The translations under genes were made by a program, and so were the position numbers. 64,000 nucleotides of DNA from Thalassotalea sp. (GTDB lineage: Bacteria > Pseudomonadota > Gammaproteobacteria > Enterobacterales > Alteromonadaceae). The stretch is from assembly GCA_029237915.1 (NCBI GenBank), contig JAQWHD010000016.1, forward strand, positions 1 to 64,000, read 5' to 3'. The notes under the pieces are model-generated. The model made no database searches and had not been told where the DNA came from. It saw only the letters and a list, made by a program, of their open reading frames with translations. Shown here piece after piece: positions 21,701 to 28,690 of this stretch. The first letter of the stretch is position 1; each line of letters opens with the position of its first letter.

Positions 21701-23587
21701 AAAGAGGTGATAGGAACAACGTTTAATAAGGTTAGTGAAGCGGGTGTTGCTGAAGAGACGAGTACCCATATAGCTAAAATAACTTTTGCTTTAAGTTCTA
21801 CTTTTAATGGTGCCGCCTATAGCTTTGAGCAAAGTCTTACGGATAGCTTTCTATATAATACTCGAGTTTATGGTTTTGCAATAATTAACAATACAACGAT
21901 AGAACAGTCTTATTTCCATAATACTGCGAGCAGTATTATCAACAGTACAGTCGTTGATTCAACTGTAGAGGCCTCAACTGTTGATAGCAGTAACTTTATA
22001 AATTCGACTATTTCTTATGCGTCGTTAGTTGAGCATAGTGAATTTGAAAACTCGACTGTGTCTACCAATAGATTTATGTATAACCAGTTGGTAAATACTC
22101 ATGTGACTAACTCTGATGTAATGCATTTTAATGTGTTAGATAGTGACTCTACCAGCCAATACGGACGAGACATTGCTTTTAACTATTGGGGAAGTACAGA
22201 CTTAGAGTTAATTATTGCTCAAACAGGTTATTCAACAGATCCTGACAACAATACTCATTTATATCCAATTATAACTTCAAATGAACTATATCTTGCAGAT
22301 TGGGATGAAGATGGAATTGCTGATTATCTTGATTCAGATAACGATAATGATGGTTATAGTGACTTACAAGAAGATTGGGGATCAGATCCTCAATATGGTA
22401 CAACCTATAATCCGTTAGATGCAGAGTCTCATCCTGATGCAGCAACAGATAATGACATGGATGGCATAAGTGATGTTGACGATTTAGATGATGACAATGA
22501 CGGCTTAACTGACGTTGAAGAAGAATCGTATGGAACTAACCCATTATTGTCAGATAGTGATCGCGATGGCGTGAATGATAAAGATGAAATCACCTATAAC
22601 TACGATGCATTAGATAAAAACAGCTACCCGTTAATAGGCAATATAACCGGTAAAACGATTGCAAGTACCAATGTAAATAGTGATGGCGTGGTTTATATCG
22701 TCGGTTATGGTGATGACATATATAAACAATCGGTATCATTAACGAATGTAACGATTACTGCCGGCACATCGATAATGATAGACAAAGATACTCCAGTTTA
22801 TTTTAATGATAGTAACATTGCCGGTGATGCAGAGAATGTGGTTACTATTCGTAGTTCTGGTACAGGTAATGGAAGTTTTGAGTTAAATAATACCCAAGTT
22901 AATTTCGCAAATATTAAGTTATCACAGTATTGGCAATTTTCTTCAAACTCAGTTGTTGATAGGAGTGACTTAGCTCTTGCTTGGGGAAGAAATTATGCAA
23001 TGATTAAAAATAGTTTTTTCACAACCAGTACAGATTGGTATAACTATGGGGAACTTGAACATAGCTATTTAACAGGGAATAATTATTGGCGTAATATGAG
23101 TGGAGGCATAATTAAAAGCATCCACTTGTATTCTTTATCTAGCTCATATCGTATATTAAACAATGGGCAAGTTGAAAATAGTTATTTAGCTAATCATATT
23201 ACACTTCAATCGGGTTCATCTGTCGTTAATAGTATTGCTATTAGATTAGATGGAGAGGGGAATTCAGAAGTGCAAAATTCTGATGTTCAATTTTACTCTT
23301 ATGCTGAAACAGCAGCTACTTTCTTTAATAGTAGTTATTTAGCCTTACCAGATGGTTCTAATTTTTATGACGGCTTTGGTAGCCCAGAAGATAAAATTGG
23401 TGATGGTGTTGCCGAAACTTCGTTTACTATAGGCGGTTATAGTTATACGGTTGATGGTATTAACAATCCTCGTAGTACTAAAAACTTTGAAAATGGTGCT
23501 GCCGATATATGGGTTCCTGAAGGAGTAGGTGCGTTATGGGATGCGAATGCAGTTGACCCAACGGCATTCCCTGAACCTATTCAGTAG
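12800..23587 (+). CDS. Giant multidomain surface lipoprotein (3,595 aa)
   Basis: Type II signal peptide with lipobox LISC (Cys20) followed by a Gly6 spacer, so an outer-membrane lipoprotein. Domains in order: six Cys-paired repeats of about 50 residues (46-395, DUF7151-like) joined by short Gly-X-Y runs; carboxypeptidase-regulatory/PEGA-like beta-sandwich modules (about 530-960); then two diverged copies of a 1,310-residue unit (about 960-2265 and 2280-3595). Each unit has beta-sandwich modules, an FN3 domain (AYSGDNEVGLIWD; ISAGDNEIGLVWN), a right-handed beta-helix-like region starting near 1494 and 2801, a thrombospondin-type-3-like Asp-rich calcium stretch (DNDNDGYSDLQEDW; near 1820 and 3166) and another beta-helix-like stretch. 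No C-terminal sorting signal is seen. I recognise no catalytic motif. Adhesion or glycan binding is inference. Transcribed alone, ended by a strong terminator. Confidence 0.88.
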   Translation: MNNTLKAFVLLVVSSALISCGGGGGGSDETTPTPQPVETPAPLNAVALSYKILSGKTSCPAGGIEVSTGIDTNANGTLDVDEIDNTQQVCNGESGPKGQDGNNGQSSLLDISNIDAGETCSNGGIYIKAGFDANLNQLLDSAEVTRTNTICFAVDGADGLKSLLNITDITPGELCLEGGVQVDSGIDLDNNNALSADEIDHTQVICNGENGQNGNDGQNGDSGLNTLTSLTTLAAGEQCAAGGVEINSGLDLDSNNVLAVSEIENTQVVCNGANGQPADGGSTTLTQLISLTAGEQCAAGGVEINSGFDLDGNNVLSEAEVSQSEVVCNGTNIQDGINGLTSLIATTEVAVNETCSYGGIQVDTGINSNKNNVLDVTEISQTTMLCFNNSGELGNQPTPDADIATIQGTIQFDAFAAKLSAKQSRILSSKTTASDVKLILAPASETATTHQSQANINSDNKAPILQSIELPVGEAGDYSINVPAGTGYSLILVNKANGKGIKLRGLSVFAGQILTKDITEAEQTELGGVKLTVASLASGSVLENANVTVMEVNQQLTSSIDGVVELSDLPAGIYTLLIEKEGFVSKQLLFSVASAQTTDLNTIELNNQKGNAVGKVESTGETGLANILVYARAADNSVYSTITNDSGTYTFTGLPVGNDYQFIFVANNFHSTKSGSVTINRNQTSVVDTVKLVMRSFIITEAGVTGSVTGHVKFADKLAQVAHAGIIISVQGTDKEAISANDGSFVLNDLAAGDYVVNFTDSSHQSVSQTIAVTSGTTNNLDLIQLNSLNGSLVGTVLDDQDNPLAGITVLIHETGATTVTDALGQFTLADQPVGNYTLLINQKGYGVKQLDVLIKENEITTLTDSVVITPFIFSGVVSLGDDITDHSGVSVTLSGTGLTEQTNVDGSFSFVAINPGNYQLQLSRAGYKSQVVSVLITEQSNELGYAIAMDPVQGELKGQASLNNRSDHSGVEISVIGTEYKTYTDSTGSWNINLPVGNYAGLQYAKDLYAAQTNNQTITITESGQYSVAPVKLLQNNVYISFNVGAANTCSGELTVQAEGLSGAALGYSGKLEVSESGQVNQALPLGEYQFTVFCSDSGWEKHVSTIELTPEQESYELEDVSLRESFVVINNGQEITNNQLINLALGNTDATLMKIEDGINNTDWLTFTTAYNHNLSIGDGVKTVTVRFKDKDGIELSSVTDTILLDTKLDVASFVAAGATTKGELLHFSLNLSAELGATVTASVPGLIDGLPLLDNGFGGDTLANDGVYERDYLINTAIDINTLAVASVQDAAGNSISIESAGKVVINTAPSILNLSSSSDVMAGEMTLSFTTDEPATAIIEYGNSYADLSSTLTVSDVLNTNHDVTLQGLPASSLTYYRITVTDNANNNGDLDGYSKLAPSVVAGLSAYSGDNEVGLIWDTNANAVGYRVYRSDDGGNVFTLVNPDVLMTERFYVDTNVVNETSYVYRLTAVDKDDNESQDSEQVSALPSLTLAGPTTIDGGVIDSDTVWLQSRSPYNITANTKVKEGAELILLPGVNVSFTAVDLGIYLSGKLTALGQADNKVVFNAFEASTQNYSGAIIFDTANYTKSEFNYAELNFLKIYYDYSDRYNRSGYVTPLSLDNSVVNLKSNYHSDFYIKAAKNSSFYEFGNGSSYAARISSVDNILFRHESYTGEWVKATSTIARIDSAVNSQLNRGGFYFSGAVENSSFTHARITRATSIANSTLHKVTITQSNNLRVTDSTITDSSITLPGDYTRLTMHYSVLDALSTVSAKYLDVSHNYWGSTDLAAIALQTSYSPVQTKDTHLYPIISSSDLYNADADGDLIPDYLDHDNDNDGYSDLQEDWASDPLFQSIYNPLDANSHPSTEQDNDMDGIADALDIDDDNDGLTDTDELIRLTSPYLADSDGDGANDADEISYKYNPLDKANYPLMGNISGKTIDNSNVNSDGVVYIAGYIDTDPMMDGGEYVVPVNLNNVVVSAGTALMIEKDTPVYFNNSIIEGNDANVITIRATGTGNGQLYFNNSQVAFANIKMALGLNINQSTTVDRSDLSFNRSWDVSNYGRITNSLISSEATWHNFGLIEQSYITGSSYFYNFDSGTIIASYVNLSYEYSEVYNEGSIDNSFVSNHVYMQNGGSVSNSVIERLGGGNEASVMNSDVNLTSSPNRATFFDNSYIEDEYANYSYTGSGEPVDEIGDGIAETIFQLGSTTYTVDGITNPRSTPNFPNLVFKPYLDANGIWSPKGVGAWWDMNDAATFPESDPDQSIGTISGQVDVLDFANNSGVAVSINNTSLSTVTDSDGNWSIRLPARDYANGITFSKAYIAPVVKTRSYSVVAQTDTDVGLVELNQTTAKLSGVVTIDDTTDYTLATVTATKNGQQTVINPSESGSFEFAALALGDYDIAITYPSGSWETVSYQLSLVSGQTEYTLPLTKVRNSFVYINDGAQYTNSIDVTLAITNANATNMQISEGGVSQAVETYNSVSTLTLSAADGEKAVQVDFTDINGDALTSAFANIILDTQVNLTSLELSSVSTMNDVLHISLVANETAGVATVTIPGLVTDLTLYDDATHGDITAEDGIYAADYLITSAEDITATATASFIDRANNSATIDSSTELAITTSPTINNLLAQSVDGQLQISFVTNELTTATINYGIDPDNLDQVLVISADESLEHAISLVATEGDIIYFSITTDDGVTLTTEISGSAQLGASALTGLNISAGDNEIGLVWNKQSNATTYRVYRSQDSNTFTQLADISSDTNYYVDDSVINDTQYFYRVTWLDQVAEESDQSTSVTATASLANSGETELSGGIISQNEIWLKSRSPYILTNNILVKNTATLTLMPGTEIEFNGAQRHIMVEGNIMAYGVADDLVKLSTDPTYIYSSYEQGQIIFSADNIIASELHFTDVNYLRIYREPGGTAPLSLFNSTVQSYIQSYARFNIESLINSIYNEYGYGSGYQGNASVIKEVIGTTFNKVSEAGVAEETSTHIAKITFALSSTFNGAAYSFEQSLTDSFLYNTRVYGFAIINNTTIEQSYFHNTASSIINSTVVDSTVEASTVDSSNFINSTISYASLVEHSEFENSTVSTNRFMYNQLVNTHVTNSDVMHFNVLDSDSTSQYGRDIAFNYWGSTDLELIIAQTGYSTDPDNNTHLYPIITSNELYLADWDEDGIADYLDSDNDNDGYSDLQEDWGSDPQYGTTYNPLDAESHPDAATDNDMDGISDVDDLDDDNDGLTDVEEESYGTNPLLSDSDRDGVNDKDEITYNYDALDKNSYPLIGNITGKTIASTNVNSDGVVYIVGYGDDIYKQSVSLTNVTITAGTSIMIDKDTPVYFNDSNIAGDAENVVTIRSSGTGNGSFELNNTQVNFANIKLSQYWQFSSNSVVDRSDLALAWGRNYAMIKNSFFTTSTDWYNYGELEHSYLTGNNYWRNMSGGIIKSIHLYSLSSSYRILNNGQVENSYLANHITLQSGSSVVNSIAIRLDGEGNSEVQNSDVQFYSYAETAATFFNSSYLALPDGSNFYDGFGSPEDKIGDGVAETSFTIGGYSYTVDGINNPRSTKNFENGAADIWVPEGVGALWDANAVDPTAFPEPIQ
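12935..13990 (+). repeat. Six tandem Cys-paired repeats within the giant protein
   Basis: Each repeat reads roughly L..I..L..GE.C..GG..I.SG.D.N.NN.L...E...T..VCNG. The two Cys are likely to form a disulphide, and the D-x-D-x-N-x-x-L-x-x-x-E core resembles a calcium-binding EF-hand/dockerin loop. Repeats 4 and 5 are nearly identical (GEQCAAGGVEINSG in both), which suggests recent duplication. Confidence 0.8.
15690..23580 (+). repeat. Tandem duplication of a ~3.9-kb coding unit
   Basis: Copy A runs from about 15690 to 19600 and copy B from about 19640 to 23580. Matched landmarks recur in the same order: FVVINNGQEITNN / FVYINDGAQYTNS, GLIWDTNANAVGYRVYRS / GLVWNKQSNATTYRVYRS, WLQSRSPYNIT / WLKSRSPYILT, NYWGSTDL in both, GDGIAETIFQLG / GDGVAETSFTIG, GVGAWWD / GVGALWD. 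The copies have diverged widely in between, so the duplication is old. Confidence 0.85.
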
Positions 23588-23606
23588 TTAATTTATCTGA
23601 ATGATT

Positions 23607-23637
23607 AAAAGCCAACAATGTTTATTGTTGGCTTTTT
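23607..23637 (+). terminator. Terminator of the giant gene
   Basis: A 12-bp perfect stem AAAAGCCAACAA / TTGTTGGCTTTT with a 6-nt loop and a T5 tail; it may also serve xseA from the other side. Confidence 0.9.
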
Positions 23638-23724
23638 GCTTTGTATGGTGGGCATTTAAAACAAGGGTTAAAACTAGGGTAAAAAAGAGGGCTGTTCTAT
23701 GGCTAAAGTTAGTTATGGTTAACT

Positions 23725-25077
23725 TTAGTCAGTATTAACATTAACCACTTTACTCTCAATTGCGCCATCACTTAATTGCGTGGTGATGCTGTCACCTTGG
23801 GCTAACTGTGTTGTGCTGTTGATCAGCTTGCCGTTTTCATCTCGGGTAATTGAATAACCACGGGCGATGGTTGCCAGTGGGCTGACAATATTTAAATTGT
23901 GGGCAAGTTTGGCTAGTTGTAGTTGTTTTGCATCTTTAAGTTGCATCTGCGCGCGTTTTAATCTGCTGTCAAAATCGCTTAGTTTGTTTTGCGCGAGTGT
24001 GATTTTTTGGCTTGGGTTGCTGCCGGTTAAGCGTTGCTGTAATAAGTTTATTAGGTTCGTGCGCTGCGTTTGTTGATTTACTATTATTTGTTGCAAGCGT
24101 ATGGCTAAGTCATCGGCGTGTTGTTGCTGATTTTGTAACTGTTTTACTGGGCTAACTAATGCCAATTGATGAGCAAAGTACTGACCGTTGGCTTTATGGT
24201 TTTGCAGCGTTTGCTTAATTAAATGAGTTAGGCGCTGGCGATAATGATTAAGCTGGGTAACTAAGTGCTGATTATCTTTTGAGACTAACTCGGCTGCCGC
24301 CGATGGTGTTGCAGCGCGCAGATCGGCGGTGTAATCACTTAAGCTGGTATCGACCTCGTGGCCAACAGCGCTTATTACCGGGATATCACACTCAAATATG
24401 GCGCGTACTACAACTTCTTCGTTAAACGACCATAAATCCTCTAATGAGCCACCACCACGGCCAACAATAAGTACATCACATTCATCACGCTCGTTTGCCG
24501 CATAAATAGCATCACTAATTTGCTCTGCGGCTAATTCACCTTGTACTAGGGTAGGGTAGATAATGACTTTAATGCCAGGGTTACGACGATTTAATACCGT
24601 TAAAATATCTTTAACTGCCGCGCCTGTTGATGATGTAACTACACCTACGGTTTGTACAAATTCAGGAATAGGTTGTTTATATCGGCTGTCGAATAAGCCT
24701 TCCATTTGTAATTCGGCTTTAAGTTGTTCAAAGCGTTGTCGTAATAACCCTTCGCCGGCGTCTTCCATTTGTTCAATGATTAATTGAAATTCGCCTCTTG
24801 GCTCGTACATCGACACTTTCGCTTTACACAAAACCTGTTGGCCGTTGCCTGGCTTGATGCGCACGAATCTATTGTTGCCTTTAAACATGGCACAACGGAC
24901 TTGTGATTTGCCATCTTTTAACGATAAATACCAATGACCAGAGCCTGCGGCCATGAAGTTAGATATTTCACCACATAACCATACCGTTCTTAGTTCATTT
25001 TCTAAGATGAAACGTACTTTTTTGGTAAGCTCACTTACTTGTAATATATGCTGTTGTGGCGCGTTAAATTGATTCAT
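23725..25077 (-). CDS. xseA: Exodeoxyribonuclease VII large subunit
   Basis: Catalytic subunit of ExoVII, which degrades single-stranded DNA from both ends in repair. The 450-residue protein shows an N-terminal OB fold (about 1-110, VWLCGEISNF, GHWYLSLKD), the nuclease core with TSSTGAAVKDI, the conserved GRGGGSLEDLW and ISAVGHEVDTSLSDYTADLRAATPSAAAE (His and Asp of the active site), then a long Gln-rich coiled coil (about 265-400) that binds XseB. It is divergent from guaB with 144 bp between the two start codons. xseB is not in the window. Confidence 0.96.
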   Translation of the reverse strand: MNQFNAPQQHILQVSELTKKVRFILENELRTVWLCGEISNFMAAGSGHWYLSLKDGKSQVRCAMFKGNNRFVRIKPGNGQQVLCKAKVSMYEPRGEFQLIIEQMEDAGEGLLRQRFEQLKAELQMEGLFDSRYKQPIPEFVQTVGVVTSSTGAAVKDILTVLNRRNPGIKVIIYPTLVQGELAAEQISDAIYAANERDECDVLIVGRGGGSLEDLWSFNEEVVVRAIFECDIPVISAVGHEVDTSLSDYTADLRAATPSAAAELVSKDNQHLVTQLNHYRQRLTHLIKQTLQNHKANGQYFAHQLALVSPVKQLQNQQQHADDLAIRLQQIIVNQQTQRTNLINLLQQRLTGSNPSQKITLAQNKLSDFDSRLKRAQMQLKDAKQLQLAKLAHNLNIVSPLATIARGYSITRDENGKLINSTTQLAQGDSITTQLSDGAIESKVVNVNTD

Positions 25078-25131
25078 TGTCGTTCTTTTGCCGATTATTT
25101 GTGAAAATCACGTTTATTTACAAAATATAAG

Positions 25132-25160
25132 TTTACCTGAGCAAACAAAGTGGTTAAAAT
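25132..25160 (+). promoter_or_regulatory. Predicted guaB promoter
   Basis: TTTACC (25132-25137) and TAAAAT (25155-25160) lie 17 bp apart, placing the transcript start near 25167 and giving a leader of about 55 nt. Confidence 0.45.
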
Positions 25161-25175
25161 CCATTCGCAATTATT

Positions 25176-25200
25176 ACTCCATCTATTGGAGTACGACTCC
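25176..25200 (+). promoter_or_regulatory. Mutually exclusive hairpins in the guaB leader
   Basis: ACTCCA (25176-25181) pairs with TGGAGT (25187-25192), and the same GGAGT (25188-25192) can instead pair with ACTCC (25196-25200). The second hairpin ends just before the ribosome binding site region GCGAGA (25208-25213). Confidence 0.35.
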
Positions 25201-25221
25201 CACATAAGCGAGAATGTTGCA

Positions 25222-26691
25222 ATGCTAAGAATAGCCCAAGAAGCCCTAACCTTTGATGATGTACTACTAGTACCTGCCCACTCAACGGTTTTACCCCACA
25301 CAGCCAATTTAAAAACCAAACTTACCAGTACAATTGAACTAAATGTACCGATCTTATCTGCGTCTATGGACACAGTAACCGATGCGCGTTTAGCTATTGC
25401 ACTTGCACAAGAAGGTGGTTTAGGTTTCGTTCATAAAAACATGACGATTGCTGAACAAGCTGCAAATGTTCGTCAAGTTAAGAAATATGAAAGTGGTATT
25501 GTCTCAGATCCTGTAACTGTTGGTCCAGATATTAGCATCCGTGACGTATTAGAGCTATCTTACGAGCTTAAATTTTCTGGTTTTCCAGTTGTTGACGCAA
25601 AAAATAACTTAGTTGGTATCATTACTTCACGTGATTTACGTTTTGAAACGAACTTAGACCGCAAAGTATCTGAGCTAATGACAGGTAAAGAAAACCTAGT
25701 TACCGTTAAGGCTGATGCTAAGCGTGAAGAAATCTTAAACTTAATGCACGAACACCGCATTGAAAAAATCTTAGTGGTTAACGACAACGGTGCCATCATC
25801 GGTATGATCACAGCTAAAGATTACCAAAAAGCTGAAAACAAGCCTGATGCATGTAAAGATGAATTAGGTCGTTTACGTGTAGGTGCTGCAGTTGGTGTTG
25901 GCGCTGGTACTGATGAGCGTATTGCTGCATTAGTTGAAGCGGGCGTTGATATTTTATTAATCGATACATCGCACGGTCATTCTCAAGGTGTAATTGAAAG
26001 AGTAAAAGCGACTCGTGCGCAATACCCTGATTTACAAATCGTTGCTGGTAACATTGCTACTGCTGAAGGCGCTAAAGCGTTAGCAGATGCTGGTGCCAAT
26101 GCGGTTAAAGTAGGAATTGGCCCAGGTTCAATTTGTACTACTCGTATCGTTACTGGTTGTGGTGTTCCACAAATCACAGCAATCTCTGAAGCCGTTAAAG
26201 GTGTTGCAGGTTTAGATATTCCAATTATCGCCGATGGCGGTATTCGTTTCTCTGGTGATATCGCCAAAGCATTAGTTGCTGGCGCTCACTGTGTAATGGT
26301 TGGCTCTATGTTAGCTGGTACTGAAGAAGCTCCTGGTGAAGTTGAACTTTACCAAGGTCGTTACTACAAATCATACCGCGGTATGGGCTCTCTTGGCGCG
26401 ATGAACCAAAAAGAAGGTTCATCGGATCGTTACTTCCAAAAATCTGACGAAGCAGACAAATTAGTACCAGAAGGTATTGAAGGTCGTGTTGCTTATAAAG
26501 GTCCTATGGCGGCAATCATTCACCAACAAATTGGTGGTATTCGCAGTGCTATGGGCTTAACCGGTTCAGCTGATATCGAAGAGATGCGTACTAAGCCACA
26601 GTTTGTGAAGATCACAGCTGCCGGTATGGGCGAGTCGCACGTACACGATGTAACAATCACAAAAGAAGCGCCTAACTATAGATTGGGCTAA
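25222..26691 (+). CDS. guaB: Inosine-5'-monophosphate dehydrogenase
   Basis: Oxidises IMP to XMP with NAD+, the committed step of GMP synthesis. From the ATG at 25222 the protein has 489 residues and the family N-terminus [19 protein letters not shown]. The catalytic Cys falls at 305 in GPGSICTTR, identical to E. coli numbering, so I prefer this start over an in-frame ATG at 25150. Two CBS domains (about 93-205) interrupt the TIM barrel, and the flap motif [10 protein letters not shown] is present. guaA follows 251 bp downstream, an unusually large gap for this pair. Confidence 0.97.
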   Translation: MLRIAQEALTFDDVLLVPAHSTVLPHTANLKTKLTSTIELNVPILSASMDTVTDARLAIALAQEGGLGFVHKNMTIAEQAANVRQVKKYESGIVSDPVTVGPDISIRDVLELSYELKFSGFPVVDAKNNLVGIITSRDLRFETNLDRKVSELMTGKENLVTVKADAKREEILNLMHEHRIEKILVVNDNGAIIGMITAKDYQKAENKPDACKDELGRLRVGAAVGVGAGTDERIAALVEAGVDILLIDTSHGHSQGVIERVKATRAQYPDLQIVAGNIATAEGAKALADAGANAVKVGIGPGSICTTRIVTGCGVPQITAISEAVKGVAGLDIPIIADGGIRFSGDIAKALVAGAHCVMVGSMLAGTEEAPGEVELYQGRYYKSYRGMGSLGAMNQKEGSSDRYFQKSDEADKLVPEGIEGRVAYKGPMAAIIHQQIGGIRSAMGLTGSADIEEMRTKPQFVKITAAGMGESHVHDVTITKEAPNYRLG

Positions 26692-26815
26692 TTTTTTGTT
26701 GTTAGAGTGGTTATTTCGCTCTATTTCAGGTTATTAGTGTACTCATTTGCAAGAGCAAACTCCGTGCACTAAAACCTGAAATAAAACCAAATTCCTGACT
26801 CTAACAAGCAAAAAA
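26692..26815. repeat. ~124-bp composite palindrome between guaB and guaA
   Basis: Nested inverted repeats starting right after the guaB stop codon: GTTAGAGT (26701-26708) with ACTCTAAC (26798-26805), extended outwards by T6 and A6; 11 bp at 26722-26732 (core TTTCAGGTT) with 26773-26783; TAGTG (26735-26739) with CACTA (26767-26771); and a tip hairpin TTTGC-AAGA-GCAAA (26746-26759). No T-run follows the right arm, so it does not look like a simple terminator. Confidence 0.7.
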
Positions 26816-26892
26816 TGGGTTGATGTAAAAAGCTACTTGTTGTGAAAAATTAAGTTAACTAGTACCAATAATAAAGAAATTAAATTTATAAA

Positions 26893-26936
26893 GAGCAGTA
26901 CTGTTTTGCAGTATTGTTCTATTAAAAAAAGAGAAC
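26893..26936 (+). promoter_or_regulatory. guaA leader hairpin with possible ribosome binding site sequestration
   Basis: GAGCAGTACTG (26893-26903) pairs with CAGTATTGTTC (26909-26919, two G-U pairs). Its 3' end GTTCT (26916-26920) can alternatively pair with AGAAC (26932-26936), which overlaps the GAGA ribosome binding site (26931-26934) of guaA. Confidence 0.4.
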
Positions 26937-26942
26937 AGACTA

Positions 26943-28520
26943 ATGAGTCAAGATATTCATGATCATCGAATTCTAATTTTAGATTTTGGTTCGCAATACA
27001 CGCAACTAATTGCACGTCGTGTACGTGAAATTGGTGTTTACTGTGAGCTTTGGGCTTGGGATGTAACCGAAGAACAAATTAAAGGTTTTAACCCAACGGG
27101 TATTATCCTTGCTGGTGGCCCTGAGTCGGTAACTGAAGAAAATTCACCGCGTGCTCCTGAGTATGTATTTAATGCCGGCGTGCCTGTTTTAGGTATTTGT
27201 TACGGCATGCAAACTATGGCTGAGCAATTAGGCGGTGGTGTTGAGAGTTCAGAGCACAAAGAATTTGGTTACGCTGCGGTTGAAGTAATTGGCGAATCAG
27301 CATTATTTAAAGCGATTGAAGATTCAATCGGCGCTAATGGCAATGCATTATTAGACGTATGGATGAGCCATGGCGATAAAGTTTCAGCTATTCCTGCTGG
27401 CTTTAAAACTATTGCGCAAACGTCTAGCTGTAAATACGCTGCTATGGCTAATGAAGAAAAGAACTTCTACGGCGTACAATTTCACCCAGAAGTTACTCAT
27501 ACCAAACAAGGTTTGCGTATTTTAGAGCATTTCGTTGTTGATATCTGTAAATGTGAAAAGCTTTGGACTCCTGCAACTATCATCGAAGACGCTATCGCTA
27601 AAATGAAAGCACAAATTGGTGATGATGAAGTTATCTTAGGCTTATCAGGTGGTGTTGATTCATCTGTAGTGGCTATGTTGTTGCATCGCGCCATTGGCGA
27701 TAAGCTTACTTGTGTATTTGTTGATAATGGTTTGCTTCGTTTAAACGAAGGCAAACAAGTAATGGATATGTTTGGTGATCATTTCGGCCTAAACATCATT
27801 AAGGTCGATGCTGAAGATCGTTTCCTTGACCGCTTAGCCGGTGAAAGTGAGCCTGAAGCTAAACGTAAAATTATCGGTAATGTATTTATTGATGTTTTTG
27901 AAGAAGAATCTAACAAATTAGATAACGCTAAATGGTTAGCACAAGGGACCATTTACCCTGACGTGATCGAATCTGCAGCATCTGCAACAGGTAAAGCGCA
28001 TGTAATTAAATCTCACCATAACGTTGGTGGCTTACCTGATTACATGAAGTTAGGCTTAGTTGAACCATTACGTGAATTATTTAAAGATGAAGTGCGTAAA
28101 ATTGGTTTAGAGTTAGGTTTACCTTACGACATGTTATATCGTCACCCGTTTCCTGGACCTGGTTTAGGTGTACGTGTACTTGGCGAAGTAAAGAAAGAGT
28201 ACTGTGACTTATTACGCCGTGCAGACGCTATCTTTATTGAAGAGCTACACAAACATGATTTATACACAAAAGTAAGCCAAGCATTTACTGTGTTCTTACC
28301 AGTAAAATCAGTTGGTGTTATGGGCGATGCTCGTAAATATGATTGGGTTGTATCACTACGTTGTGTTGAAACAATTGATTTCATGACCGCACGTTGGTCA
28401 CATTTACCTTACGATTTCTTAGGTTTAGTATCTAACCGTATTATCAACGAAATCGATGGTATCTCACGTGTTGTTTACGATATTTCTGGTAAGCCACCAG
28501 CAACTATCGAATGGGAATAA
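26943..28520 (+). CDS. guaA: GMP synthase (glutamine-hydrolysing)
   Basis: Converts XMP to GMP using ATP and glutamine. The class I glutamine amidotransferase domain (1-200) has the triad Cys86 (GICYGMQ), His181 and Glu183 (QFHPEVT), the same numbers as E. coli. The ATP-pyrophosphatase domain has the P-loop SGGVDSS (235-241), followed by the C-terminal dimerisation domain ending in PPATIEWE. Length 525 is exact for the family. A terminator follows. Confidence 0.98.
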   Translation: MSQDIHDHRILILDFGSQYTQLIARRVREIGVYCELWAWDVTEEQIKGFNPTGIILAGGPESVTEENSPRAPEYVFNAGVPVLGICYGMQTMAEQLGGGVESSEHKEFGYAAVEVIGESALFKAIEDSIGANGNALLDVWMSHGDKVSAIPAGFKTIAQTSSCKYAAMANEEKNFYGVQFHPEVTHTKQGLRILEHFVVDICKCEKLWTPATIIEDAIAKMKAQIGDDEVILGLSGGVDSSVVAMLLHRAIGDKLTCVFVDNGLLRLNEGKQVMDMFGDHFGLNIIKVDAEDRFLDRLAGESEPEAKRKIIGNVFIDVFEEESNKLDNAKWLAQGTIYPDVIESAASATGKAHVIKSHHNVGGLPDYMKLGLVEPLRELFKDEVRKIGLELGLPYDMLYRHPFPGPGLGVRVLGEVKKEYCDLLRRADAIFIEELHKHDLYTKVSQAFTVFLPVKSVGVMGDARKYDWVVSLRCVETIDFMTARWSHLPYDFLGLVSNRIINEIDGISRVVYDISGKPPATIEWE

Positions 28521-28541
28521 CCTGTTAGATTATAAATCATT

Positions 28542-28569
28542 AAAAACGAGTCTTATGACTCGTTTTTTT
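28542..28569 (+). terminator. Terminator of guaA
   Basis: AAAAACGAGTC / GACTCGTTTTT stem of 11 bp, TTAT loop and a T-run. Confidence 0.92.
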
Positions 28570-28690
28570 ATGTCAGAAGTAAGCTGTTTTAGCAATTAAT
28601 CTAATTATGTGGTCTACTTTTTATTGTAAGCATTCGATTTAAAAAAGTATTAGCTGCGGCAGCTATGTAGATAAACAAGTAGGAAAAAAA

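Noticed and set aside
12800-23587. Assembly artefact as the cause of the duplicated half of the giant gene
   Set aside because: The two copies differ widely in sequence while staying in frame, so they are an ancient duplication rather than a repeated read.
23703-23728. CTAAAGTTA/TAACTTTAG hairpin as the xseA terminator
   Set aside because: The stem overlaps the xseA stop codon and the nearest T-run lies about 15 nt away, so evidence is too weak to list it.
25150-25221. 24-residue N-terminal extension of GuaB from the ATG at 25150
   Set aside because: The catalytic Cys number and the family N-terminus fix the start at 25222, and the extension would cross the predicted promoter and leader hairpins.
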